Source: Tetragenococcus halophilus subsp. flandriensis
GTDB taxonomy: Bacteria > Bacillota > Bacilli > Lactobacillales > Enterococcaceae
NCBI RefSeq assembly: GCF_030161475.1
Contig: NZ_BSUG01000020.1
Location: 1 to 64,000 of the forward strand
Length of the DNA: 64,000 nucleotides
Direction of reading: 5' to 3'
Shown piece after piece: positions 1 through 9,228 of the stretch (positions are counted from its first letter, which is position 1; each line of letters begins with the position of its first letter). Below the pieces are notes generated by a model. That model was not told where the DNA came from, ran no database searches, and saw nothing but the letters and a program-made list of their open reading frames with translations. The translations under genes were made by a program, and so were the position numbers.

Positions 1-296
1 TTATACCATAAATTGCTACACATTACTACAAATAAAATAATAGATTTGACATAAAAACAATAAAAAAAAGCCTGTTTAACAAGCTTTTGAATAGTCGTAA
101 GAAAAATTAAGTGTCAAAGACCCGAAACTAAAATTAAATAGCATATTCGCCCTATTTTTGATATGATTTTTATGAAAGAGTTGTCAAAATCACATTATTT
201 TTATTTCGAAATAATTTATGAAGATACTAAGAACAAAGCTTCTTTTTTCTAATAAACATGATAAAATGGTAACAAAGCAACAGAGGAGGTTACACT
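1..296. other. Gene-free left edge with hairpin and palindrome
   Basis: No coding frame of credible length is seen. A hairpin at 66-88 (arms AAAAGCCTGTT and AACAAGCTTTT around one base) could be the terminator of a gene outside the window. A perfect 14-bp palindrome TTATTTCGAAATAA lies at 201-214 and could be an operator. The AGAGGAGG ribosome site of the next gene lies near 283-290. A -10-like TGATAAAAT is near 259-267 but no good -35 pairs with it. Confidence 0.4.
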
Positions 297-1172
297 ATGC
301 CTAAACAAACAGGGCGCCAAAATAACGAAGATTCTACAGATAAATTACAAGGGCCAAGTTTTGATGAAATTAAAGAGGTCGCTTTTCAAAATGTAGGCTC
401 GATGCTTAAAGACTTACAAGCTTTTGAACAAGCGATTCAAAATGAAGATATTGCTGAAATCTATCGTATTTATAAAGGGAAATTACACGAAGAATTAAAG
501 AAAACATCAAATAAAAACCATGAAATCGATGAATTATTAGCACAAAAAATTCATGATAGTTTTACCCAGGCTTTTCCTTTTATTCATCACGAACAAAAAA
601 TATCTCCCACTATGAATTACTACCGTCTAGGTGATTACTATCGTGAACGTGCAACGATCGGTATTGATGCTAGTACGCCCGAGATATTTGTTTTACCCAA
701 TATTGATAAAGAATGGCGTGAATTTGCGCCGGGTAAACGCGATGCTTTAAACAAAATTGAAAAAGAAATGGACGAACTCGATGCCAACATTATCACTGCT
801 GAATCAGAAATCTCAAATATCGATGAGCAGATAAAAGAGATTGAAAATGAAAAAGCATCGGTGGAAAATACCAAAGGTTTGTTTAATCGAAACAAAACTG
901 AGGAAGAAATTGAAGATCTAGATAACAAATTACAAGCATTAGCAGAAAAAAGAGAAGGTTGGTTACCTTATATAGAAGATAAAAGTAAAACCAATAAGCA
1001 AAGAGAGCAATTGATGAAAAATCATCACGATATGCGTCTAAAACAGGCAGTCGTGACTAAAGAATTTCGCTTGATCCAGCAATATTTCGGCTCATTAAAA
1101 GCAATGAATCAACAGATTCAAGATTTTCTAACAGCTTATCTAGGTTCAGCTAAAGGAGGGAATCACGCATGA
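297..1172 (+). CDS. Unknown protein with central coiled coil
   Basis: A 291-residue soluble protein, not recognised. It has no signal peptide or membrane segment. The N-terminal half is mixed helical sequence. Residues about 150-230 are rich in Glu, Lys, Ile and Leu in heptad-like order and are predicted to form a long coiled coil, followed by a helical C-terminus. The start has a strong AGAGGAGG ribosome site. Its stop overlaps the next start by four bases (ATGA), so the two are probably translated together and may form a complex. A structural or chromosome-associated role is possible but nothing in the sequence shows it. Confidence 0.75.
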   Translation: MPKQTGRQNNEDSTDKLQGPSFDEIKEVAFQNVGSMLKDLQAFEQAIQNEDIAEIYRIYKGKLHEELKKTSNKNHEIDELLAQKIHDSFTQAFPFIHHEQKISPTMNYYRLGDYYRERATIGIDASTPEIFVLPNIDKEWREFAPGKRDALNKIEKEMDELDANIITAESEISNIDEQIKEIENEKASVENTKGLFNRNKTEEEIEDLDNKLQALAEKREGWLPYIEDKSKTNKQREQLMKNHHDMRLKQAVVTKEFRLIQQYFGSLKAMNQQIQDFLTAYLGSAKGGNHA

Positions 1173-2077
1173 GTGAAAAAGAAAATAAATCCACAGAATT
1201 AAAAAAAACATCACAAAATAAAGAGGAAACGGATCCTTACTACAAAGAAAAGGCACAAAACCATGATGAAATGGTTTCCTGGATCGCTTCAGCTGAAAAA
1301 GAACTAGCTGATTTACGCTTACGAAAAACTTTACTCGAAGATGATTTTACTGAGTTACTAAATGAATACAGACGTTTGATCGTAACAGATGCGGCTATCT
1401 CAACAGTTGCTAAAACCAGTTTGCTGGCCTATCTTACTTATGAATTATTGAAGCCTTTAAATGATGCTACATTAAAACAAACTGATAGCTATAATGTATG
1501 GGAAGCAAAATATTTTTCGATCAAATATCAGTTGACTGACAAAAGAGATTTGGCGTTAAGTTTTAAAATGAACGTAATTGATACTCGTTTTGAAGCGAAA
1601 TTCATGCCTTTATTTTTACTGGATTTACAAGAGATGTCAGTTACAGTAGACGAACGTCAGGTGTTAGAACTCATTCGTTTATGGTATTCTGAGAAAATAT
1701 TTTCTCGTAACCAGTTGACTTTGATCAATTACGACTTGAATCGCTTGTTGGCGAATTTTAAACAATTAGGCTTTAATGTTTCCGCAAGTCTTTTAGATAA
1801 TACTCGAGCACTTTCAGTGGATCTGGAAAGTGATTTTCCTTTAGAAACCAACATTTTAGACGATATTTTTATTACTGCTATGGACTCCACCGAGTACGAC
1901 TTTGATAAAATTGGTCAAAGGTATTATCAAGTAAAATTAAATCAAGAGCAAAATGTGTATATCCAATCAAAGAAAAATAGAACACACCTATTCATCGATT
2001 CCAATAACCGTCGTCGTTCAATCTTGGATTTTTTCACTCATTATCCATTCTTTGTGCCCTTGATCGTTCGAGAATAA
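1169..2077 (+). CDS. Unknown protein, partner of upstream coiled-coil gene
   Basis: A 302-residue soluble protein, not recognised. The first 60 residues are very charged and likely disordered or coiled coil. The rest is a mixed alpha/beta sequence without motifs I can name. It overlaps the upstream gene by four bases and is followed at once by an intrinsic terminator, so the two genes form a closed bicistronic unit. Being the last gene before the terminator, it should be made in similar amount to its partner. No membrane segment or catalytic signature is visible. Confidence 0.75.
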   Translation: MSEKENKSTELKKTSQNKEETDPYYKEKAQNHDEMVSWIASAEKELADLRLRKTLLEDDFTELLNEYRRLIVTDAAISTVAKTSLLAYLTYELLKPLNDATLKQTDSYNVWEAKYFSIKYQLTDKRDLALSFKMNVIDTRFEAKFMPLFLLDLQEMSVTVDERQVLELIRLWYSEKIFSRNQLTLINYDLNRLLANFKQLGFNVSASLLDNTRALSVDLESDFPLETNILDDIFITAMDSTEYDFDKIGQRYYQVKLNQEQNVYIQSKKNRTHLFIDSNNRRRSILDFFTHYPFFVPLIVRE

Positions 2078-2081
2078 GTAG

Positions 2082-2113
2082 AAAAGTCTGGAGTTAAATT
2101 CCGGACTTTTTTC
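2082..2113 (+). terminator. Intrinsic terminator after the two-gene unit
   Basis: Hairpin AAGTCTGGA / TCCGGACTT (one G-T pair) with a short AT loop, followed by TTTTTT. It lies directly after the stop at 2077. Confidence 0.85.
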
Positions 2114-2132
2114 ATTAATAAGGATGAAAATT

Positions 2133-2861
2133 ATGCCAGAAAAATTAGAAGAGGTAAAGCAGTTTTGGGATGATTTTGCTAAGGAGTATACAGACATCCA
2201 AGAAGAATCACAACTAACCATCCAAAAAGATGTGTTTGATTTTTTTAAAAAGCAAGGGATTTTACCGCAAAATAGTTTGCTAGATTTAGCGGGAGGAAGT
2301 GGAAAATATGTTCCATTCTTTATTTCCCAGCTACAAAATTATGTACTAGTAGATTTATCTTCTGAAATGTTAAAACTTGCTTCAAATAAGTATCCCTATA
2401 AAAATTTAAGCTTGATTGAAAGTAGTCAACAATCTTTTTTACAGCAAACAAAGGATAATACTTTTGATATTGTTTTTAGCGCTATGAATCCAGCATTGAC
2501 TTCAAAATCGCAATTAAAAGAAATGATAAGGGTTGCGAAAAAATATGTCTGTATTCTACGGCTAGTAAAAGAAGACGACAAATTATTTTCTCCTGTTGAA
2601 GAAAAATTATACGGTAAAAAAGAATCCTTAGCTTGGATGTCTACTTATAAAAGCTGGTTCAAAAATGCCTATCAGAATAAAGCTTTTCACTATACAACAA
2701 GCGAAACGATTAGTACACACTTCTTTTATTTATATTTTAAAGACGAATTGGCTAGTGACGAACTAGAAAAAACAATTGAAGCATTATTTCAGGGGCAAAA
2801 AGCAATTGAAAATACAACACATTATACCTTTGAATTACTTTATTGCCACTTAGCAAAGTAA
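2133..2861 (+). CDS. Class I SAM-dependent methyltransferase
   Basis: A 242-residue protein with the SAM-binding glycine motif LLDLAGGSGKYV near residue 50 and the acidic end of strand beta-2 (VLVDLSSEML) after it, then a motif IV-like segment FDIVFSAMNP. This is the Rossmann methyltransferase fold. The substrate cannot be told. I prefer ATG 2133 to the in-frame ATG 2124 because AAGGA at 2120-2124 is correctly spaced for 2133 and overlaps 2124. The next gene, an Mga-type regulator, starts 20 bases downstream with no terminator between, so they are probably cotranscribed. Confidence 0.8.
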   Translation: MPEKLEEVKQFWDDFAKEYTDIQEESQLTIQKDVFDFFKKQGILPQNSLLDLAGGSGKYVPFFISQLQNYVLVDLSSEMLKLASNKYPYKNLSLIESSQQSFLQQTKDNTFDIVFSAMNPALTSKSQLKEMIRVAKKYVCILRLVKEDDKLFSPVEEKLYGKKESLAWMSTYKSWFKNAYQNKAFHYTTSETISTHFFYLYFKDELASDELEKTIEALFQGQKAIENTTHYTFELLYCHLAK

Positions 2862-2881
2862 AAATTAAGTGAGGTGAAAAG

Positions 2882-4303
2882 ATGCGATTTATTGATCTGT
2901 TAGATAAGGATCAAAAAGTTCAGGTCAGAATCTTAATGTATTTTTTGCAACATGCAAAGACTATTAGAGTAAAAGATCTTAATGATTATATGGATGTCTC
3001 TTATCCTACATTGCAAAAGGGGATTACAGCGCTTGCCGACAGACTGTATCATTTTGAGATAAGTGCTGAGTTAAATCGAAAAGATAGTGATTTTTTACAA
3101 TTAAGTTTACCGCACGATTTCTCTGTTAAAAATTTCTTGTATAGCTATTTAACACAAGCCTTAGATTATCGTTTGCTAGTTAGTATTTATAAAGAAAAAG
3201 AGCTAACTATAACAAAACTGGCTTTGGATAATAATCTAAGCGAAGCTTCAATTTTTAGGCGTTTGAAAGCGATCAACCAGCTGTTAGATGAATTTAACTT
3301 ACAGTTTAAAAATAAAAAATTATATGGTAGTGAACTACAAATTCAATTTTTTTACTTTCAACTTTTTAATGGCGTTATACCTAAAAAGTATTTAACAAGC
3401 TTAATAACTAATCAGGCAATCAAAAATTTAATCCCTGTCATTGAAGACCATTTTCAGTTACAGTTTAGTAAAAAACAAAAGCATATGTTAAGCTTACACC
3501 TACATATTTTACAACGAAGGCTCGATTATCGGAAAATACCTCAACGTGAAATCTCCGAGTCTATGTTTAGACAAATAGAACAAGACCATTTTTATCAAGA
3601 ACTAGATAATATTTTCAAACGATTTTTAAGTCGTTTTGCTTTAGCAGCAACTGGATATGAAGTGGTCTATTTGTATCTTTTTTTTATCACTGAAGGACTT
3701 TTACCACAAAGCAGTCAGTGGTGGAAAAATTCACCTTTTATTCAACACTTTTTAACGATCGATAAACAAATTTATCAAACGATTACAAAAGAAGAAGTGT
3801 ATGATCCTGCTTTTGCTAGTTTTCTTTTACAAAACCATGTAAAGGTGACTTTTTATAAAGGAGAAATGAACTTTAACTATGACCATCAATTGCTCTTGTC
3901 CGATATTGATCCGCAAGCTATGAACCAATGTATGTCCCTTGTTGAAAAAAATTTATCCCGTAAGGTCTCAAATGCGCAATGGGAAATGCTAGATCATTCT
4001 TATGGTCTGATTTGGGATATTCATCAAAGACGACAACAAAAAGAAGTTTTGGTGGGCGTAGTGGATGATGGTTCGCTACAAGCTGAAGAAGCTTTTCGTT
4101 TTACTAGGCAGACTTTAGCAGGGATGTCCCATGTTACAGTAAAAAAAGCTAAGAAAAAAACCTACGATTTACTGATTGCTTCTGACGGTTTAGCTATAGA
4201 AGAGTACCATTATCACGCGCTTTATTATTTAACGGGGAGTTTATCTCTGTTTGAAAAAGAACGTTTAGAACAAACTGTAACAGCAATTATTCACAAAAAG
4301 TAG
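2882..4303 (+). CDS. Mga/AtxA-type transcriptional regulator
   Basis: A 473-residue protein with an N-terminal helix-turn-helix (about residues 20-65, ending in YPTLQKGITAL) and a second Mga-type helix-turn-helix (about 105-150, LTITKLALDNNLSEASIFRRL). A long helical, PRD-like middle follows, and a C-terminal EIIB-like segment (VLVGVVDDGSLQAEEAF). This is the build of Mga, AtxA and related regulators of Gram-positive bacteria, which can be phosphorylated by PTS proteins. It is followed after 15 bases by a flavoprotein gene that it may control. The target genes are not evident. Confidence 0.75.
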   Translation: MRFIDLLDKDQKVQVRILMYFLQHAKTIRVKDLNDYMDVSYPTLQKGITALADRLYHFEISAELNRKDSDFLQLSLPHDFSVKNFLYSYLTQALDYRLLVSIYKEKELTITKLALDNNLSEASIFRRLKAINQLLDEFNLQFKNKKLYGSELQIQFFYFQLFNGVIPKKYLTSLITNQAIKNLIPVIEDHFQLQFSKKQKHMLSLHLHILQRRLDYRKIPQREISESMFRQIEQDHFYQELDNIFKRFLSRFALAATGYEVVYLYLFFITEGLLPQSSQWWKNSPFIQHFLTIDKQIYQTITKEEVYDPAFASFLLQNHVKVTFYKGEMNFNYDHQLLLSDIDPQAMNQCMSLVEKNLSRKVSNAQWEMLDHSYGLIWDIHQRRQQKEVLVGVVDDGSLQAEEAFRFTRQTLAGMSHVTVKKAKKKTYDLLIASDGLAIEEYHYHALYYLTGSLSLFEKERLEQTVTAIIHKK

Positions 4304-4318
4304 AAGGGCGGTAACACT

Positions 4319-5674
4319 ATGCGTGTTGTTATTATTGGCGGATCTCATGCAGGAATTGCAGCTGCCAGACATTTGAAAAAAATCGATTCTAATGTTGAAG
4401 TATTGATTCTGGAACGCTCCAATGTTTTAGGCTATATTGGAAGCAGCTTAAATCTTTATTTAGAAGGAACAATTGCTGATTTAGAGAAAGCAAAAACCGC
4501 CACTGTATCACAATTGATGGCAGAAAATATCAATGTATTTATTGACACAGAAGCTATAGATATAGACACTGAAAAAAAAGAAGTTCTTGCTTTAACGAAA
4601 ATGGACCAAAAACAAAGAAAAGATCGTTTCTCTTATGATTATTTGATATTAGCTATGGGGTCTAGTCAGTACCAAACAGGATTTTCTTTACAAAGCGAGC
4701 GCGAAATTACAAATTACAAAACTTTAGAACAAGCACAACAAGCTATTAATACCTTAAATAAAGTAAATCAAACTGCGGTCATTGGCGCGGGACTAATTGG
4801 GTTTGAGTTGGTAGCGTCTTTAAGCAAGTTAAAAAAAGAGATTTATTTGATCGATCGCATGGACAATGTCTTATTTCGTTATTTTGATAAGGAGATTACT
4901 CAGAAATTACTGGAAAAATTACCAGATAACGTCCATATTATCTTAAATAGCAATGTTAAAGAAGTGCTATTAGATAAAAATGAGAAGGTGTCAGCTTTAA
5001 TTTTGACAAATGACCAAACGTTAAGTTGTGATGCCGTTGTTTTTGCTATCAATCCAAGACCTAATGTATCTTTAGCAGAAGATGACTTAGCGGTTAATAT
5101 GGATGGGACGATAACTACCAATGAATACCTGCAAACTTCGAACCCTTTTATCTATGCTGTAGGTGATTTGGTTTCTATAAACTTTAATGAAACGGCTTCT
5201 TCAATTTATGTTCCACTTGTCACGAATGCTTATCGTAGCGCTATGATTGCGGCAAGCAATATTTTATTAGCAGAAAAAATTGCTTTTCCCAAAGTACAAC
5301 GTACGATAGTAACAGAACTTTTTGGCTCTTATTTTGCTAGTGCGGGTATCAATGAAGAAGAAGCACCCTATTATGGCTTTAAAGTTTCTTCATTGACAAA
5401 AACTTATACCAGGCAAGATTTATTGGCAGAAAGCCAAACTTTTGAACTCACTTTAAAACTGGTTTTTGATGCTAAAAGTAAACAGATTTTAGGTGGACAA
5501 TTGATGACAAATCAACGTGAACAAGTGGAAATGGTAAATACTTTGTCCAGTTTGATCACAATGCAAGCTGATTTGAATCAACTTAGCACTATGGATTTTT
5601 ATTTTAATCCAAAACTGTCTCTTCCTTTGCATTTTTTAAATGATTTGGCAATGGAAGCACTTATCACGCAATAA
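4319..5674 (+). CDS. NADH oxidase-like FAD/NAD-dependent oxidoreductase lacking the redox Cys
   Basis: A 451-residue pyridine nucleotide-disulfide oxidoreductase of the NADH oxidase / NADH peroxidase / CoA-disulfide reductase group. An FAD-binding GGSHAGIAAARHL opens the protein, an NAD-binding AVIGAGLIGFELVASL lies near residue 158, and an FAD-closing YAVGDLV near 279. The group normally carries a redox-active Cys near residue 42 in a context such as SFLSCG. Here the matching stretch reads GYIGSSLNLYL, with Ser in place of Cys. Loss of this Cys in related oxidases favours H2O2 over water as product, so the reaction here is uncertain. Ribosome site AAGGGCGG precedes the start; it follows the Mga-type regulator closely. 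Confidence 0.8.
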   Translation: MRVVIIGGSHAGIAAARHLKKIDSNVEVLILERSNVLGYIGSSLNLYLEGTIADLEKAKTATVSQLMAENINVFIDTEAIDIDTEKKEVLALTKMDQKQRKDRFSYDYLILAMGSSQYQTGFSLQSEREITNYKTLEQAQQAINTLNKVNQTAVIGAGLIGFELVASLSKLKKEIYLIDRMDNVLFRYFDKEITQKLLEKLPDNVHIILNSNVKEVLLDKNEKVSALILTNDQTLSCDAVVFAINPRPNVSLAEDDLAVNMDGTITTNEYLQTSNPFIYAVGDLVSINFNETASSIYVPLVTNAYRSAMIAASNILLAEKIAFPKVQRTIVTELFGSYFASAGINEEEAPYYGFKVSSLTKTYTRQDLLAESQTFELTLKLVFDAKSKQILGGQLMTNQREQVEMVNTLSSLITMQADLNQLSTMDFYFNPKLSLPLHFLNDLAMEALITQ

Positions 5675-5818
5675 CTTTATTATTTCTAAAATTTACTTTA
5701 TTGAAAAAATGACAATTGAGCTGCTTATTTTTTCTTAAATTCATCGATTAAAACTTGTTTCCTAAATTTTATTGCTTTACTATTAAGGATTGAACAAACA
5801 AAAGATAGGAGAAAATCG

Positions 5819-6847
5819 ATGAATAAAAAAGTAATCAGCGGAATCATTTTTTTTATTTTTTGTGTCATCGTAAGTTTTGGCATACAGCTGAAAAGTAGCT
5901 CTTTATATAATCAGCCAGTTGCAAAAATCGATCAAGTAGAAATAAATAATAATCAACAAGAAATTAGTGCAACTAAAATGAATGGAGAGGACAAAGGAGA
6001 TACTGTTCATTTAACAGCTGATTATCGTAAAAACGAATTAGATACAATTGATTATTCTAAAGGCGAGCAAGTCTTTTATTCGCAAAATGAAGTCAACGAA
6101 AAAAAACGCGATGGTTATGTCTTTTTTATGATAGCTTCTTTACTGTTCACCTTAATTTTTGTAGGTGGAAAATCAGGCGTAACTACTTTTATTAGTGTGG
6201 TTTTAAATAGTGCAGCCTTGTTTTTAATCGTTAGTTTATATCGAAGTTATACAAACATTTCTCTGGTTATTTTTACTGCGATTTATACGGTGCTTTCCAT
6301 AGCTATTACTTTATTTCTTATTGATGGCATTAAAAAGGATAGTTTACAAAAGTTTTTTGCAACACTTTTAACCGTCTTTAGTGCTTTTTTTATTTGTTTT
6401 ATCGCAATGGAATTTTACCAGGACGAAGGATTACGCTTTGAAGACATGGGGATTTTGACTCGCCCTTATCGTCCGATATTTTTATCTGGTTTACTTGTAG
6501 GGGCAATCGGCGCTTCACTAGATACTGTAGTTTCTGTGGTTTCGACATTAGAAGAAATCGAACGTAAAAATCCAGCAGTAACACTGAATCAGCTAATTCG
6601 CTCAGGAAAAAGGGTCGGTCAAGATGTTAGCTCTACCATGGTTAACGTACTCATCTGTTCTTATTTTAGTAGTGCGATTCCAATGATGTTAGTCTATCTA
6701 CATAATGGTTGGCTCTTTGGGCAAACGGTTAGTATGCTACTATCGCTAGAAGTGGTACGAGTATTGTGCGGTGGTTTTGGCATTTTACTTTCTATTCCGT
6801 TTTCACTTCTTTTCTTCCAGCTAAGTAGAAAGGAGGCAAACCAATGA
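5819..6847 (+). CDS. YibE/F family membrane protein (first of pair)
   Basis: A 342-residue integral membrane protein. Residues 1-25 are an N-terminal membrane anchor, residues about 26-100 form an extracytoplasmic domain, and about seven further membrane helices follow. The C-terminal part, with GLLVGAIGASLDTVVSVVS, is typical of YibE/F proteins, whose function is unknown. In Firmicutes such genes usually occur as adjacent pairs, as here. The stop overlaps the next start by four bases. A GATAGGAG ribosome site precedes the ATG. Confidence 0.8.
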   Translation: MNKKVISGIIFFIFCVIVSFGIQLKSSSLYNQPVAKIDQVEINNNQQEISATKMNGEDKGDTVHLTADYRKNELDTIDYSKGEQVFYSQNEVNEKKRDGYVFFMIASLLFTLIFVGGKSGVTTFISVVLNSAALFLIVSLYRSYTNISLVIFTAIYTVLSIAITLFLIDGIKKDSLQKFFATLLTVFSAFFICFIAMEFYQDEGLRFEDMGILTRPYRPIFLSGLLVGAIGASLDTVVSVVSTLEEIERKNPAVTLNQLIRSGKRVGQDVSSTMVNVLICSYFSSAIPMMLVYLHNGWLFGQTVSMLLSLEVVRVLCGGFGILLSIPFSLLFFQLSRKEANQ

Positions 6848-7602
6848 ATGTGATCTCTAGTTTATTGCTTGTATTTATCTTATTATTGGTTTTAATTTTA
6901 GGAAGATCTTCTTTCTTTGTATTGAGCGGCTTGTTCATGAATGTTTTGCTGTTTTTTCTTTTGATTTTTTGCCTGCATTTGGGTCTTTCAGTTTATCTAG
7001 CGGCGCTTGCCTACATTCTTTTAAATAGTTTGATTACCCTAGGATATGTAAATGGCTGGAATGAAAAAACGAGAGCGGCTTTTTATAGTTTAATATTGTT
7101 TTCCATTATCGTATCTTTGGTATTTATTCCTTTTATTCAGAAATTATCGATTTCAGGCTTTTCTTCTCAAGAATTAGAAGAGCTTGCAGCATTTAACCTC
7201 AATGTTCCTATTTCCTTCACTCAGTTAAGTGTTTCGGTGATCTTAATTGGTGTTTCAGGGGCATTGATCGATGGTAGTATGTCGATTGCTAGTTCTACAG
7301 CAGAAATTTTTCATCAACGTTCTCAAAAACTAGATGTAAAAATGTTATTTAAGTCCAGTATGACAGTCGTTAGAAGTATCCTGAATTCAACGGTCAATAC
7401 ATTATTATTTGCCTTTATCAGTACAGGACTAGCGCTTATTTTTTGGTATCAGGACTTAGAAATTCCTTGGCATGAAATGATGAACTCACAAGCTTTTGTT
7501 TTTGAATTTGCCGTGATCATTCTTTCAAGTATTAGTGTTGCTTTCATATTACCTTTTACGAGTATCATTACTTGTTATTATTTACTAAAAAAGTCAAGCT
7601 AA
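6844..7602 (+). CDS. YibE/F family membrane protein (second of pair)
   Basis: A 252-residue integral membrane protein with about seven predicted helices. It has no extracytoplasmic N-terminal domain and resembles the C-terminal half of its upstream neighbour, including the stretch IGVSGALIDGSMSIASS. The four-base overlap with the first gene argues for coupled translation and a heteromeric membrane complex. A transport role has been suggested for this family but is not shown. AGAAAGGAGG serves as ribosome site inside the previous gene. Confidence 0.8.
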   Translation: MNVISSLLLVFILLLVLILGRSSFFVLSGLFMNVLLFFLLIFCLHLGLSVYLAALAYILLNSLITLGYVNGWNEKTRAAFYSLILFSIIVSLVFIPFIQKLSISGFSSQELEELAAFNLNVPISFTQLSVSVILIGVSGALIDGSMSIASSTAEIFHQRSQKLDVKMLFKSSMTVVRSILNSTVNTLLFAFISTGLALIFWYQDLEIPWHEMMNSQAFVFEFAVIILSSISVAFILPFTSIITCYYLLKKSS

Positions 7603-7654
7603 TGTTTAACGCAAATAGGTATTAATTATTTTTTGTAAATTAGTCCTTTTTAAG

Positions 7655-7681
7655 TTGACAAAAAGACATTTTTACTATATT
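7655..7681 (+). promoter_or_regulatory. Possible promoter of ktrB
   Basis: TTGACA at 7655-7660 is a perfect -35. The best -10 is TATATT at 7676-7681, with a short 15-bp spacer. No c-di-AMP riboswitch-like structure was recognised in this 149-base gap. Confidence 0.35.
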
Positions 7682-7751
7682 TATAGGTTAGTTAAATGTT
7701 TTATTGCCATAAAACTTAGTGTCTATTAAAAACAGAAGAAGTGATGAGTAA

Positions 7752-9092
7752 ATGAGCCACTTGGACCGTGACGTTTTCTTTAAAGCGCCCCAACAAATTC
7801 TACTGGGATTTGCTAGTATTATTTTATTAGGGACTTTTATCTTAATGTTACCTTTTGCTACACGAAGCGGTCATAGTACCAACTTTTTGGACGCGCTCTT
7901 TACTGCAACTTCTGCGGTATGTGTCACTGGTTTGACCACGGTTTCTACTGCCGGGCATTGGAATATGTTCGGCCAAGCGGTTATTTTACTGTTGATCGAA
8001 GTCGGGGGTTTAGGTTTTATGTCTTTACCAATCCTTTATTTTACACTTACCAAAAGAAAAATAAATTTAAGTATGCGTATGGTTTTAAAAGATTCTCTAA
8101 ACACCTTTGATATGTCTGGGACAGTTGGCTTAATGTTTGCAATTTTACGCATAGCTTTTATTATTCAATTTTTAGGGTTTTTGTTACTAAGCGTAGACTT
8201 TATCCCGCGTTTTGGATGGGAAAAAGGGCTTTGGTATAGTTTTTTCCATGCTGTTTCTAGCTTTTGTAACGCTGGTTTTGATCTTTTTGGCAATAGTATG
8301 ATTAGTTTTCAAAACGATCCTTGGGTTTTAATGATAATCAGTTTTCTGATTATCGCAGGAGGACTGGGTTTTATCGTATGGCAAGATTTATTAAAGAATA
8401 AAACATTCAAGAAATTACGCTTGCACAGTCAGATCACATTAAAAGTAACAGGGATATTATTAGTGTTAGGTAGTATTTTCTTTTACTTTACTAATACAAT
8501 CGGTTCAAATGGCTTATTGCGGCTATCTAATGCTTTTTTCTTAGCGGTCACGCCGCGAACAGCAGGATTTTTTTCTATTGATTATGCAATGATGAGTCCT
8601 GCAGGTCTTGTATTAACGATGATACTAATGTTTATTGGTGGAAGTTCTGGATCTACTGCGGGAGGCTTTAAGACTACAACATTAGGAATCATTTTAATTA
8701 AATTATATAGTGTGATAAGGGGACGTTCAAAAGCGCAATATAAGGGACGCACTATTAAAGAAAACACGATTTCACAAGCGTTTATGTTATTTTTTATCTT
8801 TTTAATCATGATTATAAGTAGCACAATGATTTTATCTGTTACTGAAACAATCCCTAATGTTTATCAGTTAGGATTAGAGTATATTGTTTTTGAAGTGATC
8901 TCTGCTATGGGAACGGTTGGATTAAGTTTAGGCTTATCTGCACATCTGACTTGGATAGGAAAATTAGTGCTTATTTTCTTGATGTTTATCGGCAGAGTGG
9001 GGATTTTAACAATGATCTTTTCGACGATTAATCAAACACATAAAAGAAAAACAAATTATAAATATCCAGAAGAAAATGTGATTATCGGATAA
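7752..9092 (+). CDS. ktrB: Potassium uptake channel subunit, TrkH/KtrB family
   Basis: A 446-residue membrane protein with the four-fold pore-loop plan of Trk/Ktr/HKT channels. Selectivity-filter glycines are seen in four repeats: SAVCVTGLT, SSFCNAGFD, VTPRTAGFF and SAMGTVGLS. Residues GGSSGSTAGGFKT form the intramembrane-loop region typical of the family. It imports K+ (coupled to Na+ in KtrB) when bound to a cytoplasmic KtrA ring, which is not encoded nearby. A KtrA-like gene must be elsewhere. Length matches KtrB (about 450). It stands alone with its own terminator. Confidence 0.9.
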   Translation: MSHLDRDVFFKAPQQILLGFASIILLGTFILMLPFATRSGHSTNFLDALFTATSAVCVTGLTTVSTAGHWNMFGQAVILLLIEVGGLGFMSLPILYFTLTKRKINLSMRMVLKDSLNTFDMSGTVGLMFAILRIAFIIQFLGFLLLSVDFIPRFGWEKGLWYSFFHAVSSFCNAGFDLFGNSMISFQNDPWVLMIISFLIIAGGLGFIVWQDLLKNKTFKKLRLHSQITLKVTGILLVLGSIFFYFTNTIGSNGLLRLSNAFFLAVTPRTAGFFSIDYAMMSPAGLVLTMILMFIGGSSGSTAGGFKTTTLGIILIKLYSVIRGRSKAQYKGRTIKENTISQAFMLFFIFLIMIISSTMILSVTETIPNVYQLGLEYIVFEVISAMGTVGLSLGLSAHLTWIGKLVLIFLMFIGRVGILTMIFSTINQTHKRKTNYKYPEENVIIG

Positions 9093-9120
9093 AGGTTAAA
9101 AAAATAGAGAAGTAACAATT

Positions 9121-9180
9121 ACCAATAGAAGCATCTGAATTACTCAAAATAGTAAACGAGATGTTTCTATTGGTTTTTGT
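9121..9180 (+). terminator. Intrinsic terminator after ktrB
   Basis: Long hairpin: ACCAATAGAA-CATCT pairs with AGATG-TTTCTATTGGT, followed by TTTTTGT. It closes the ktrB transcript and isolates the following two-gene unit. Confidence 0.85.
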
Positions 9181-9228
9181 ACTAACTTTAAAGAAATAAA
9201 TCCTATCTAAAACATAAGGAGGGTTAAA

